64,000 nt of DNA from Anaeramoeba ignava (GCA_028826165.1 JAPDFW010000075.1:1-64000); one strand, 5' to 3'; positions 1-11,794 are shown, counted from the first letter of the stretch. The notes: generated from the letters alone by a model not told the origin. Numbers and translations: made by a program.

Positions 1-1783
1 TTTTTGGAAGAAATAAAAATCAATTCTTATCAAAAATGAATCAGATAAAATAAAAAAACCAATTCAATTTAAATTTGAAAATAAAAATGAAAATGAAAAT
101 GAAAATGAAAATGAAAATGAAAATGAAAATGAAAATGAAAAACAAATTAAACAAATTTCAACAAGTTATTTTTCAACAATTTTCCTTTTTAAAAATGGAA
201 AAGCAATAGAATATTTAAATAATTCAAAACAAAATCCTCAAAAAATCCAAATTGAAGAAAATATTCAAAAAGTAACTGTTGGTTTTCAAAATGAAGCTAT
301 TTTAACAATAGAAGGAAATGTATTTGCCAAAGGAATGAATATTAATCCAAAAAATCCAAAAGAATTTATCAATATTTCATCATTAATTGAAGATAAAAAT
401 GATAGAATAATTCAAGACATTGTTTCTGGAATTGGTTCAATTTACTTATTAACTTCAAATCAAAATGCTTATGGAATTGGTTTAAATAATTTTGGTCAAC
501 TTGGTTTTGATTCTGAAACACTTTATAAAACAGAAAAACCAATTTTAATGATGAAAAATGTTTCTAAAATATTTTCAGGAAATTATTCAAATCATGTTAT
601 TTTTTTAAATTCAAATCAAGAATTATTTGTATGCGGATATAACAAATATGGCCAACTTGGATTAGGAGAATCAAGAAAAGAAGAAGAAAAAATCCATAAA
701 TTAACTCAAATCCAAAATATTCCAAAAGGTAAAATAATTGATATTCAATATGGATGGGCTCATTCAATAATGTTGATTGAAGATGAAAACCAAAATCCAA
801 AAAGAAAACTTTATTCATGTGGAGATTATGAATATAATGGACTTGGCAAAAATAGAGATACTTATGAATTTACTGAAATAAAATCATCTTTGTTTGAAAA
901 TGATGATGATATTATTCTTGATTTTTCTGTTGGAAATTTTCATACTTTGATTTTAACATCTAAATCAAAATTAATAGGATTTGGAGATAATTTATTTGCT
1001 CAATTAGGAACTGGAGATACAAATAATCAATTAATTCCAATTCAAATTGAACTTCCTAAATTGAGATTTAATGAAAATATTTCTAATTATCATGTTTCTT
1101 GTGGGTATTACAATTCATTTCTTTATTATTCTTCTCTTTCTTTTTCCAATCTTGAAGAAGATTTGATAAAATTATTTGAAAGAAAAGAATTTTGCAATAT
1201 TTCATTTAAAACCGAAAATGGAGAAATAATTGAAGCTCATAAATTAATATTGAAATATAGATTAAATCAAAATGAAAATCAAATTGAAAAACTTCAAGAA
1301 ATTATTTCAAAAAAATCAATTAAAGAATCAAATCAAATATTTGAAATGATTTATTCAAACAAAATAATAAATCCAAAATTATATTTTGAAATTAAAGAAA
1401 TTATAAATTCAAATGAAAAAATTGAAGAAACAATGAAAAGAATTTATTTAAATGAAAATGAAAAAGATTTTATAATTGAAAGAAAAGAAAAACAATATAA
1501 ATTTCCTAAATTAATATTAATAATGAGAAGTGAATTATATCGAGGAATGTTTTTATCTGTTACAGAAGATACTTCTAATAAAGTTAGAGATTATAGTGAA
1601 TTAAGTAATAAATCATTTCAAATATTAGAATATTGGATTTATTCAAATCAAATTAAAGATGAAATTCAAATTACAAAAGAAATAATTGAAGAACTTGAAA
1701 TTGGAATTGATTATTTTCAATTAAATCAAACAAATCCAAATTTAATTGATTTATTAATTAAAAAATTTAATAATCAAAATTAA
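1..1783 (+). pseudogene. RCC1-repeat / double-BTB protein, array copy 1 (5' end cut by window)
   Basis: This is the first of eight tandem paralogues. The frame is open from 17 to 1783. RCC1-type blades are visible as repeated G-x-N-x-x-G-Q-L-G motifs (for example YGIGLNNFGQLG). They are followed by a first BTB-like segment (FCNISFKTENGEIIEAHKL) and a second one (KFPKLILIMRSELYRGMF). RCC1 blades form a beta-propeller and BTB domains dimerise or recruit cullin-3; a ubiquitin-ligase adaptor role is inferred from that. Compared with the paralogues, one C is missing near position 21, which puts the first codons out of frame and leaves an in-frame TAA at 14-16. The first in-frame ATG is at 335, inside the propeller, so it is not a credible start. 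A hexamer-encoded Glu-Asn tract of about a dozen repeats lies at 78-140. The copy is either 5'-broken or carries an assembly error. Confidence 0.75.
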
Positions 1784-1975
1784 AATTAAAATTAAAATTA
1801 AAATTAAAATCAAAATTAAAATTAAAATTAAAATTAAAATTAAAATTAAAATTTAAATTAAAATTAAAAATCAAAATTAAAATCAAAATTAAAATTAAAA
1901 TTAAAATTAAAATTAAAATTAAAATTAAAATCAAAATTAAAATTAAAATTAAAATCAAAATTAAAATTAAAATTC
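1784..1975. repeat. AAAATT/AAAATC hexamer array between copies 1 and 2
   Basis: About 190 bp of the hexamer TAAAAT with scattered CAAAAT units. The array starts inside the last codons of copy 1: the terminal Gln-Asn and the TAA stop are themselves repeat units. It therefore looks expanded from the gene end. A T-rich leader (1976-2010) separates it from the next ATG. Confidence 0.9.
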
Positions 1976-2010
1976 CAAAAAATCATTTTTTCATTTTTTA
2001 CTTTTCAAAA

Positions 2011-3857
2011 ATGAATGAAAGTTTATTTTTTGGTTTAAATATAAAACCAAAACTTTTCAAAAATGAAACAGATAAAATAAAAAAACCAATTCAATTTAAA
2101 TTTGAAAATGAAAATGAAAATGAAAATGAAAATGAAAAACAAATTAAACAAATTTCAACAGGTTACTTTGGAACAATTTTCCTTTTTGAAAATGGAAAAG
2201 CAATAGAATATTTAAATAATTCAAAACAAAAATCTGAAAAAGTCCAAATTGAAGAAAATATTCAAAAAGTAACTGTTGGTGTTGGAAATGAAGCTATTTT
2301 AACAATAGAAGGAAATGTATTTGCCAAAGGAAAAGATATTAATCCAAATAATCCAAATAAATTTATCAATATTTCATCATTAATTGAAGATACAAATGAT
2401 AGAATAATTAAAGATGTTGTTTCTGGAGCTAATTCAGTTTACTTATTAACTTCAAACCAGTATGTTTATGGAATTGGTTCAAATTCTTCTGGTCAACTTG
2501 GTTTAGATTCTGAAGCACTTAAAAAAACAGAAAAACCAATTTTAATAATGGAAAATATTTCCAAAATATTTTCAGGAAATTCTTCATATTCTGTTTTTCT
2601 TTTAAATTTAAATCAAGAATTATTTGGATGCGGAAATAACAATTATGGTCAACTTGGATTAGGGAAAATCAAGAAGAGAAGAAACAAAAATTCATAAATT
2701 AACCAAAATTAAAAATATTCCAAAAGGCAAAATAATTGATATTCAATGTGGAAATTTTCATTCAATAATGATGATCGAAAAATGAAAATCAAAATGAAAA
2801 TCAAAAATGAAGATCAAAAATCAAAATCAAAATCAAAATCAAAATCCAAAAAGAAAACTTTATTCATGTGGATATTATCATTATAATGGACTTGATAAAA
2901 TTCAACATACTGATGAATTTACTGAAATCGAATCATCTTTATTTGAAAATGATGATGATAATATTATTCTTGATATTTCTGTTGGTGAATCTCATACTTT
3001 GGTTTTAACTTCCAATTCAAAACTAATAGTATTTGGAAGTAATGAACATGGTCAATTAGGAAATGGAAATACAAAATATCAATTTATTCCAATTCAAATT
3101 GAACTTCCTAAATTGAGATTTAATGAAAATATTTCTAATTATCATATTTCTTGTGGATATTCAACATCATTTTTTTATTATTCTCCTTCTCTTTCATCTT
3201 CTTTTTCCAATCTTGAAGAAGATTTGATAAAACTATTTAGAAGAAAAGAATTTTGTAATATTTCATTTAAAACAGAAAATGGAGAAATAATCAAAGCTCA
3301 TAAATTAATATTGAAATATAGATTAAATCAAAATGAAAATCAAATTGAAAAACTTCAAGAAATTATTTCAAAAAAATCAATTAAAGAATCTAATCAAATA
3401 TTTGAAATGATTTATTCAAACAAAATAATAAATCCAAAAGTTATATTTAGAAATTAAAGAAATTATAAATTCAAATGAAAAAATTGAAGAAACAATGAAA
3501 AGAATTTATTTAAATGAAAATGAAAATGAAAATGAAAAAGATTTTATAATTGAAAGAAAAGAAAAACAATATAAATTTCCAAAATTAATATTAATAATGA
3601 GAAGTGAATTATATCGAGGAATGTTTTTATCTGTTACTGAAGATACTTCTAATAAAGTTACAGATTATAGTGAATTAAGTAATAAATCATTTCAAATATT
3701 TGAATATTGGATTTATTCAAATCAAATTAAAGATGGAATTCAAATTACAAAAGAAATAATTGATGAATTAGAAACAGGAATTGATTATTTTCAATTAAAT
3801 CAAACAAATCCAAATTTATTTGATTTATTAATTAACAAATTTAATAATCAAAATTAA
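2011..3857 (+). pseudogene. RCC1 / double-BTB protein, array copy 2 (several frame breaks)
   Basis: The start is well defined: ATG at 2011 directly follows a T-rich leader and the N-terminus (MNESLFFGLNIKPKLF) matches intact copies. Coding runs in three frames: 2011-2697, 2807-3457, and then to the stop at 3857. Against intact copies 7 and 8 the breaks are extra single bases near 2665 (in a G/A run), near 2783, at two A runs around 2795-2815, and a G near 3439. All are +1. All RCC1 blades and both BTB segments are still recognisable when frames are followed. This is a decayed copy or a stretch with insertion errors in homopolymers. Confidence 0.8.
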
Positions 3858-4037
3858 AATTAAAATTAAAATCAAAATTAAAATTATAATCAAAATTAAA
3901 ATTAAAATTAAAATTAAAATTAAAATCAAAATCAAAATTAAAATTAAAATTAAAATTAAAATTAAAATTAAAATTTATAATTAAAATCAAAATTAAAATC
4001 AAATTAAAATCAAAATCAAAATTAAAATCAAAATTCC
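3858..4037. repeat. AAAATT/AAAATC hexamer array between copies 2 and 3
   Basis: About 180 bp of TAAAAT and CAAAAT hexamers with occasional TATAAT. As at the other junctions, the array starts in the last codons of the upstream copy. Confidence 0.9.
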
Positions 4038-4078
4038 AAAATTATTTTTTTCATTTTTTCATTTTTTTCTTTTCAAAA
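4038..4078 (+). promoter_or_regulatory. T-rich leader with CATTTTTT repeats before copy 3
   Basis: A T/C-rich tract with repeated CATTTTTT ends in CTTTTCAAAA immediately before the ATG. The same tract precedes RCC1-BTB copies 2, 3, 4, 5, 7 and 8 and, in variants, the HNH, vWA, BTB-TLDc and CH-Mob4 genes. It is probably a core promoter or 5' UTR element. Function is inferred only from position and recurrence. Confidence 0.45.
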
Positions 4079-5916
4079 ATGAATGATTGTTTATTTTTTG
4101 GTTTAAATGATTATCCAAAACTTATCAAAAATGAAACAGATAAAATAACAAAATCAATTCAATTTAAATTTGAAAATGAAAATGAAAATGAAAATGAAAA
4201 ACAAATTAAACAAATTTCAACAGGTTTCTTTTCAACAATTTTCCTTTTTAAAAATGGAAAAGCAATAGAATATTCAAGATATTCAAAACAAAATCCTTCA
4301 AAAATTCAAATTAAAAATATTCAAAAAGTAGCTGTTGGTTATCAAAATGAAGCTATTTTAACAATAGAAGGAAATGTATTTGCAAAAGGATATAATATTA
4401 ATCCAAAAAATTCAAAAGAATTTATCAATATTTCATCATTAATTGAAGATATAAATGATAGAATAATTCAAGATATTGTTTCTGGAATTGGTTCAATTTA
4501 CTTATTAACTTCAAATCAAAATGCTTATGGAATTGGTTCAAATGAATATGGTCAACTTGGTTGTGATTCTGAAACACTAAAAAAAACAGAAAAACCAATT
4601 TTAATGATGAAAAATGTTTCTAAAATATTTTCAGGAAATACTTCAAATCATGTTTTTATTTTAAATTCAAATCAAGAATTATTTGTATCTGGAAACAACA
4701 ATTATGGCCAACTTGGATTAGGAGAATCAAGAAGAAAAGAAACAAAAATCCAAGAATTAACCAAAATCCAAAATATTCCAAAAGGCAAAATAATTGATAT
4801 TCAATCTGGATTTTATCATTCAATAATGTTGATTGAAAATCAAAATGAATATGAAAATCAAAATAAAAATCAAAATCAAAATCAAAATGATCAAAATCAA
4901 AATCAAAATGAAGATCAAAATCAAAAATCCAAAAAGAAAACTTTTATTCATGTGGAGATTATCAATGGAATGGACTTGGCAAAAATAGAGATACAAATGA
5001 ATTTAGTGAAATCAAATCATCTTTATTTGAAAATGATAATATTATTGATTTTTCTGTTGGAAATTTTCATACTTTGATTTTAACTTCCAAATCAAAATTA
5101 ATAGTATTTGGATATAATGAATATGGTCAATTAGGAACTGGAGATAGAGATAATCAATCAATTCCAATTCAAATTGAAATTCCTAAATTAAGATTTAATG
5201 AAAATATTTCTAATTATCATATTTCTTGTGGATATTTCAATTCATTTCTTTATTATTCTTCTCCTTCTTTTTCTAATCTTGAAGAAGATTTGATAAAATT
5301 ATTTAGAAGAAAAGAATTTTGTAATATTTCATTTAAAACAGAAAATGGAGAAATAATTGAAGCTCATAAATTAATATTGAAATATAGATTAAATCAAAAT
5401 CAAAACCAAAATCAAAAACTTCAAGAAATTATTTCAAAAAAATCAATTAAAGAATCAAATCAAATATTTGAAATGATTTATTCAAACAAAATAATAAATC
5501 CAAAATTATATTCTGAAATTAAAGAAATTATAAATTCAAATGAAAAAATTGAAGAAACAATGAAAAGAATTTATTTAAATGAAAATGAAAATGAAAATGA
5601 AAAAGATTTTATAATTGAAAGAAAAGAAAAACAATATAAATTTCCAAAATTAATATTAATAATGAGAAGTGAATTATATCGAGGAATGTTTTTATCTGTT
5701 ACAGAAGATACTTCAAATAAAGTTACAGATTATAGTGAATTAAGTAATAAATCATTTCAAATATTTGAATATTGGATTTATTCAAATCAAATTAAAGATG
5801 AAATTCAAATTACACAAGAAATAATTGATGAAATCAAAATTGGAATTGATTATTTTCAATTAAATCAAACAAATCCAAATTTAATTGATTTATTAATTAA
5901 CAAATTTAATAATTAA
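4079..5916 (+). pseudogene. RCC1 / double-BTB protein, array copy 3 (one net frame break)
   Basis: Reading starts cleanly at ATG 4079 (MNDCLFFGLNDYPKLI) and runs through most of the propeller to about 4930. A +1 shift there (CAAAAATCC and ACTTTTATT where intact copies have CAAAATCC and ACTTTATT) moves the remainder into the frame that ends at 5916. A Gln-Asn tract encoded by CAAAAT units sits just before the break, so the repeat and the break are adjacent. Both BTB segments are intact downstream. Apart from this one place the copy would encode a normal-length protein of about 610 residues. Confidence 0.8.
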
Positions 5917-6148
5917 AATTAAAATTAAAATTAAAATTAAAATTAAAATTAAAATTAAAATCAAAATTAAAATTAAAATCAAAATTAAAATTAAAATTAA
6001 AATCAAAATTAAAATCAAAATCAAAATCCACTTTTTTCTTTTTCTTTTTTCTTTTTTCTTTTTTCTTTTTCCTTTTTTTTTCCTTTTTTTTTTCTTTTCA
6101 TTTTTTCCTTTTTTCATTTTTTTTTTAATTTTTTTTTTAATTTTTTAA
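5917..6148. repeat. Hexamer array followed by pyrimidine tract (end of first sub-array)
   Basis: Positions 5917-6028 hold TAAAAT/CAAAAT hexamers. Positions 6029-6148 are almost pure T/C (runs of CTTTTTT and CATTTTTT) on the + strand, leading into the ATG at 6149. This marks the boundary between RCC1-BTB copy 3 and the inserted block of unrelated genes. Confidence 0.8.
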
Positions 6149-8807
6149 ATGGAAAATCAAGTTAAAATTTTTTCAAATTTAACAAATAAAAACGAAAAAT
6201 TCGCAAAAAAATATCTTCGTCGTTTTAATTGGAATCTTGAAGTAAAAAAAATAATTATAATAACTATTATAATAATAAAAAAATTCACTTTCCAAAAAAG
6301 TTTGCAATAGAATATTTTTTCCAAAATGGAGGAGAAGAAATGAAAGAGGAAAAAAAAGAAAATCAACCAAAAGATAAGAACTTATTTGAAGCAATTATGA
6401 AAAATGACATGAAAACAATCCAAGATAAAATCACAAACAATTATGAAGAAATAGTGAATTATAAAGAAGAAGATGGATCAAACCTTCTTCATCAAGCAAC
6501 ACAAAATTCAAAATTGGATATGATTCGATTACTTATAGAAAGTGGAATAAAAATTAATTCACAAAATAAAAAAGGGAAATCACCTTTGCACATTGCTGTT
6601 GCAGGAAACATGTATGATGTTATCGAACTATTTATTGAGAACAAAGCAGATATCGATATCCAAGATAAGAGTGGCTGTACACCTTTATTTATTGCTGTTG
6701 AATTTGGTTTTTATAAAATTGCTGAATTATTGTTGAAAAATAACGCAAATTTTCATCTCTTTTCAAAAAAATTGCTTCCCATTCATCTTGCTGCAAGAAA
6801 TAACAATTCTTCCTTGGTTGAATTGCTACTCAATCACGGTGCAGATCCAAATACAATTTCCCAAGAAGGAAAAACTGCTTATCATTATACTCATTCAATT
6901 TTTGTTCAGAAAATTCTGCGATCCAAAAATGAATCCACTTAATTTTCCAAATTATCATTTATTAAAAGATATAGAAATTATAAATGAAGATATAAGTTTT
7001 CTGAGTTCAATCATTTCCTCGAAATTCTCAGGCTTAGATCTAGATAAAATTGGAGTAAAAACAAATACATTCATTTTTAAACTGAATTTTTTTAAACTGA
7101 ATTTTTTTAAACTGAATTTTATAAAAATAGAAATTTTTCCGTTTAGCTTTATCAAATAGATATTTGGGGCAAATCAAATCAATTCTACAAAAATTCCATT
7201 TCCAAAATTACAGAGATCAATATGAAAATTCCCTATTATATTATGCTATTCTTGAGAATAATAATCTACTTGTCAAACTTATACTGGAAAATGGAGGAAA
7301 TCCAAATATAATTGGAGCAGAAAATAAATCGCCTCTTCATATCGCAGCAGAATTAGGAAACGTTCCCGCTATACTTCTTCTTTTAAAATACGACGCAAAT
7401 TTATCAGCAAAAGACTCGGAAAAAAGAAAACCGATTGATTGCGCTCGAAATCAAGTTTCCAATTTTATTCTCAGTCATTTTCAACAGAAAATCATTTTAA
7501 AAACAAGAAAAAAATCAAACAAAGATATCTTCAATGATTTAGTTTCCGAATTTAGTATTTTTATAAATTGCTGGATTGATATGAACAAGATCCAAGTTCT
7601 TCACCAAATCGGAAAAGGAATAAACGGAAAGAGCTATCTTGGAAAATGGGAATCAAAAGACGTTGTAATCAAAATTGTGGAGGATTTGAGCCAGCCAAAT
7701 CTCGCATTGGAACAAAAATATTACAACGAACAAATGGAAAAGAATGTCAAAATTAGGCAAAAATCCAACGTTGAAGAAAATATCAATAGCTTCTTTGATT
7801 CAAAAAGAAATTTTTCAGGAAAACATTTTTTTGGCACTTTTTACGGATATTTTATTGATCACGAAGAAAATGGAAAAGCGCATTTTGTCGCAATTAGAAA
7901 ATATTATCCTCAAGGAAGTATTCGCGATTGGATGGACAGAATGCAAGCTCAAAACACCAAGTTCGACAGGACAACCTTGCTCAACATCCTCCAAAAAACC
8001 GCCGCAGCAATTTCCTTATTGCATTCAGAAAAGGATCTATTACTTCTCACTTTGAAACCTGAAAATGTCATGCTAACTTCAAAATCAAGTCAATTCAAAA
8101 TTGTTGACATGTTTATGCTTCCCAAAGAACCGTTTACAAAGGGATTTCCCCACATAATGAGCATCCATTTCCACCAGGGCTCAGACGTGCATTCCTTTGG
8201 TCTTTTTGTCTGGGAATTAATGACCTTCAAACAACCTTATAAAAACATTAACGACCCAAATGGTTCAAAATACAATAACGACGAAATGATCCAAATTTTC
8301 GAAAAATCCATTTCTTGCTATTCCTCTCTTCTTCAGTTCGTCATCAGAAAGTTTTTCTATGTTTGTTTTATTAATGGATCCACTCGCGATATGGAATATA
8401 TTTCTGAGCTTTTGGCTATGCTCGAAACTCAATTCTTAAGTGTTTCTGAAAATGAAAATGTTAACGTTAATGTTTCTCAAAAAACAAAAAACGTTCAAAT
8501 GATCCAATCAAAAGAAACTGCCATTTCTTTAATTGCGAAGGAAATGATCCAAAAACTCCAAACATTTGAAAATCAACGTTTTTCCATCAACCAAATCGAA
8601 ATGATTCTGAAGGAATTTTTCTTCAAAAGTGATTTTTGTTTTCCTTCAAAATTTGAAAGAGATGAAGATCAGATATTTTTATCAATTCAATCAATTTTAG
8701 AAACTCTTCATTGGTTACCTACAGCTTATAAATTTGATTCTTCAGTGAAAAATGTAGACATTTCAAATTTGATTGAAGCTTTTAAAGCTTCTCTTGATTT
8801 GGATTAA
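6149..8807 (+). CDS. UBA-like / ankyrin repeat / pseudokinase protein, three exons
   Basis: Exon 1 (6149-6241) and the start of exon 2 (from 6301) join in phase into a UBA-like domain (KFAKKYLRRFNWNLE then FAIEYFFQNGGEE), as at the N-terminus of p47/UBX proteins. The 59-nt intron is GTAAAA...AAAAAG. Ankyrin repeats follow (SPLHIAVAGNMYDVIELFIE and others). A second intron (7055-7130, GTAAAAAC...ATAG, 76 nt) restores frame into exon 3, which adds two more ankyrin repeats and a kinase-like domain. That domain keeps a glycine loop (GKGINGKSYLG) and the VIK lysine. The HRD position reads LLTLKPEN and the DFG position reads VDM, so it is probably catalytically dead. One extra A in the run at about 6925 breaks frame inside exon 2. 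Without it the product is about 840 aa. Role inferred: ubiquitin-linked scaffold. Confidence 0.75.
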
Positions 8808-8879
8808 AATTTAATTGATTACTTAATAAAAAAAATTTTTTTTCATTTTTTTCATTTTTCATTTTTTTCATTTTTTAAA

Positions 8880-9251
8880 ATGTCTAAAATTAAATTATAT
8901 TCATCAGATTCATTTAGTGATGAAAAAGAGAAAAGTAAAAGTGATTCAGAAGATTCAAGTGAAATTGAATCTGATTCTGGAGAAGAAATTGAAGGTCAAT
9001 GTGAATTATGTGGAACAACAACTGAAAAAATTACAATTCATCATTTAATACCAAAATTAATTATAAAAAGAATGAAAAGAAGAAAAAAAAAAGTAGTTCC
9101 AATTTTTGCTAAAATTTGTCGCAAATGTCATTCTACTCTTCATGATACTTTTGATCATAAAACTTTAGCAACTCGTTTTTCTTCTATTGAAGAAATTCGG
9201 AATTGTGAAGAATTAAAAAGTTATCTTGAATGGAAATCAAAAAGAAAATAA
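8880..9251 (+). CDS. Small HNH-type zinc nuclease-like protein
   Basis: 123 aa. An acidic Ser-rich N-terminus (about residues 1-38) is followed by an HNH/treble-clef core: CELCG, then ITIHHLIPK, then ICRKCHSTLHD. The two CxxC pairs would bind a structural zinc, and the double histidine followed by CHSTLH supplies the catalytic histidines. This compact arrangement (CxxC, HHLIP, CxxCH, LH) occurs in standalone HNH proteins of bacteria and some eukaryotes. The DNA or RNA target is unknown. The ATG follows a CATTTTTT leader, supporting the start. The gene is intronless and lies tail-to-tail with the ankyrin-BTB gene about 70 bp away. A non-nuclease zinc-binding role cannot be excluded. Confidence 0.7.
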   Translation: MSKIKLYSSDSFSDEKEKSKSDSEDSSEIESDSGEEIEGQCELCGTTTEKITIHHLIPKLIIKRMKRRKKKVVPIFAKICRKCHSTLHDTFDHKTLATRFSSIEEIRNCEELKSYLEWKSKRK

Positions 9252-9322
9252 TTCTTATCATTTTAAACGAATTAATTTTTTTTTTAAATCAACAAAAATA
9301 AAAATTATCAAAAAATAAAAAT

Positions 9323-11794
9323 TTATTTGAAATCTTTTGAAATTAATTCTATTATTGAATTTGGATTTAATTGATAAAAATCTTGTAAATCATTCATTTC
9401 TTCTTTCATTTTTAAATTAATTCTTTTTTCTTCATTAAATTCATCATGATAAAGAAAATAAATAAATTGCTTTATTGTTTCAAATGATTTTTCTGAATAA
9501 TTATGAACCTGATTTGATGAATCTGAAACATTTAATTGGAACATCCCTTTAAATAATTCACTTCTTGCTAATAAAATTAATTTGTGCACTTTAATTTCTT
9601 TTTCTTCAACAATTATTTTGAAATCCTTTGTTGATTCTTGTTGAAATAATTGGTGTAAATCTTTCAATAATCCTTTTCTTCCCTTTTTTAATTCAATCCA
9701 ATTTGAATCAAATCCAATTTCTTTGAAAAATTCTTCAATTATCTCTTTTTCTTTCTTTTCTTCATATCTGAGAGCTTTTGAAAATGGATCATTGTGATCT
9801 CCAAAGTAAAAAAAATCAGAATCAGGAATATTTTGATGGAATGTTTGATAAAGCTTTTCCAAATCAACAAATCCTGTATAAAGGAAATTTAAAGCTGATT
9901 CAACATATTCTTTTGATTTTTGAAAACAAATACCGATCAATTTTTGCACAATAGAATCATCATTATTCAATCTGGATAGAAGAATTAATTTGTGAACATG
10001 AAATTTGAAAGAATCATTGGATTGAATTGTTAAATCTGAAAAATTTTCATTTGAATGTAATAATTGATTCATATCTTGATTAATTGAATAAATTTGAGAG
10101 AATAAATGGAGAAATTCTTTATTCAATTGGTATTTTTTTAAAAGAAACACATTAGCATCATTCATCAATAAAATTTTGATAAATTCAACAAAGCTATTTT
10201 TGCAAGCATAATTCAAAGCTGTATCACTAGTATTAGACATTGTATTAATATTAATTCCTTTTGAAATCAAGTATTTAACAATTTCAAGTGTATTTTCATT
10301 TTCATTTAAACAAGAATAATGCAAAGCTGTTTCATTATTATTTGTTTTTGCATTAATATCAATTCCTTTTGAAATTAAGTATTTAACAATTTCAAGTTTA
10401 TTTTGGTTTTGATTTTTCAAAAGGAAATATGAATATTTTTCACTTGGAATTTGGCAAATCAAGTGCAAAGCTGTTTCGTTATTATTGGTTTTTGTATTAA
10501 TATTAATTCCTTTTGAAATCAAGTATTTAACAATTTCAAGTGTATTTTGATTTTCATTTAAACAAGCACAATGCAAAGCTGTTTCATTATTATTTGAAAT
10601 TGCATTAATATCAATTCCTTTTGAAATCAAGTATTTAACAATTTCAAGTGCATTTTGATTTTGATTTTGATTTTGATTTTGATTTTGATTTTGAATTTGA
10701 TTTTGATTATTTAGATTTTGTGATTCACAAACAATATGCAAAGCTGTCTTGTCTTGATTTGTTTTTGCATTAATATCAACTCCTTTTGAAACTAAATATT
10801 CCATAATTTCTAAAGAATTTGAATTTGGATATTGACAAATTTCATGTAAAATTGTTTGATTGTTGTCTGTTTTTGCATTAATATCAACTCCTTTTGAAAC
10901 TAAATATTTGATAATTTCTAAAGAATTTGGATTTGGATTTCGACAAATTTCATGTAAAATTGTTTGATTGTTGTCTGTTTTTGCATTAATATCAGCTCCT
11001 TTTGAAACTAAATATTTGATAATTTCTAAAGAATTTGAATCTGGATTTTCACAAGCATAATACAAAGGAGTTTCATTTGAATTGGTTTTGACATGAATAT
11101 CAGCTCCTTTTAAAATCAAATACTTGACAATTTGAAGAGAATTTAAATTTGGAGTCTCACAAGCATAATGCAAAGCAGTTTTATTATAGTCTGTTTTTTC
11201 ATTAACATCAATCCCTTTTGAAACTAAGAATTCAATAACCTCATACGAATTTGGTGATTTATTTTCACAAACATAATGCAAAGCAGTTTTATTATAGTCT
11301 GTTTTTTCATTAACATCAAATCCTTTTGAAATTAGTAATTCAATAATCTCAATCAAATTTTCATTTTGATGTTCGCAAATAAAATGCAAAGCTGATTTGT
11401 TTTTGTAATTTGATTTTGCTTTGATATCGATTCCCTTGGAAATTAAATATTTAATCATTGCAAATGAACTATATTTGCAAGCAAAATGAAAAGCTGTTTG
11501 ATTGTGATTTGTTTTAGCATTAATATCATTAACTTTTGAAATTAGTAAATCAATTATTTCCATTTCGGAATTGTTCATAATAGCTAAATGTAACGCATTT
11601 CTTCCCAAATTATCAAATGAATTTATATTTATTCCTTTTCTAATTAAAAACTCAATAATTTCTTTTGAAACTTTTTTTTCTATTGCAAAGTTTAAAATAG
11701 GTTTTGCATTTTGTTTTAAATCTGTTTTTGTATTGAAATTAACTTCTTTTAATAATTGAATATTATTTTTTTCAATAATTTTCCAAATATCCAT
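9323..11794 (-). CDS. Ankyrin-repeat protein with C-terminal double BTB
   Basis: 823 aa, intact and intronless. Residues about 8-555 are ankyrin repeats with the pattern ALHYACEN...EIIKYLVSKGADINAKT. Several neighbouring repeats are nearly identical, which implies recent internal duplication. One repeat holds a Gln-Asn insertion encoded by the CAAAAT hexamer (about 10660-10710). The C-terminus has two BTB segments: NFSDLTIQSNDSFKFHVHKL and KDFKIIVEEKEIKVHKLILL, the latter followed by ARSELFKGMF. This matches the spaced double-BTB module of the surrounding RCC1 genes (MRSELYRGMF). Ankyrin repeats bind partner proteins. Acting as a cullin-3 adaptor is inferred, not shown. Confidence 0.85.
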   Translation of the reverse strand: MDIWKIIEKNNIQLLKEVNFNTKTDLKQNAKPILNFAIEKKVSKEIIEFLIRKGININSFDNLGRNALHLAIMNNSEMEIIDLLISKVNDINAKTNHNQTAFHFACKYSSFAMIKYLISKGIDIKAKSNYKNKSALHFICEHQNENLIEIIELLISKGFDVNEKTDYNKTALHYVCENKSPNSYEVIEFLVSKGIDVNEKTDYNKTALHYACETPNLNSLQIVKYLILKGADIHVKTNSNETPLYYACENPDSNSLEIIKYLVSKGADINAKTDNNQTILHEICRNPNPNSLEIIKYLVSKGVDINAKTDNNQTILHEICQYPNSNSLEIMEYLVSKGVDINAKTNQDKTALHIVCESQNLNNQNQIQNQNQNQNQNQNQNALEIVKYLISKGIDINAISNNNETALHCACLNENQNTLEIVKYLISKGININTKTNNNETALHLICQIPSEKYSYFLLKNQNQNKLEIVKYLISKGIDINAKTNNNETALHYSCLNENENTLEIVKYLISKGININTMSNTSDTALNYACKNSFVEFIKILLMNDANVFLLKKYQLNKEFLHLFSQIYSINQDMNQLLHSNENFSDLTIQSNDSFKFHVHKLILLSRLNNDDSIVQKLIGICFQKSKEYVESALNFLYTGFVDLEKLYQTFHQNIPDSDFFYFGDHNDPFSKALRYEEKKEKEIIEEFFKEIGFDSNWIELKKGRKGLLKDLHQLFQQESTKDFKIIVEEKEIKVHKLILLARSELFKGMFQLNVSDSSNQVHNYSEKSFETIKQFIYFLYHDEFNEEKRINLKMKEEMNDLQDFYQLNPNSIIELISKDFK

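Noticed and set aside
2697-2807. Spliceosomal introns explaining the breaks in RCC1-BTB copies
   Set aside because: Similarity to intact copies continues without a gap through each break, leaving no room for GT-AG introns; only single bases differ.
7164-8807. A separate ankyrin-kinase gene starting at TTG 7164
   Set aside because: TTG is not a plausible eukaryotic start, and an intron (7055-7130) links this exon in phase with ankyrin-coding sequence upstream.
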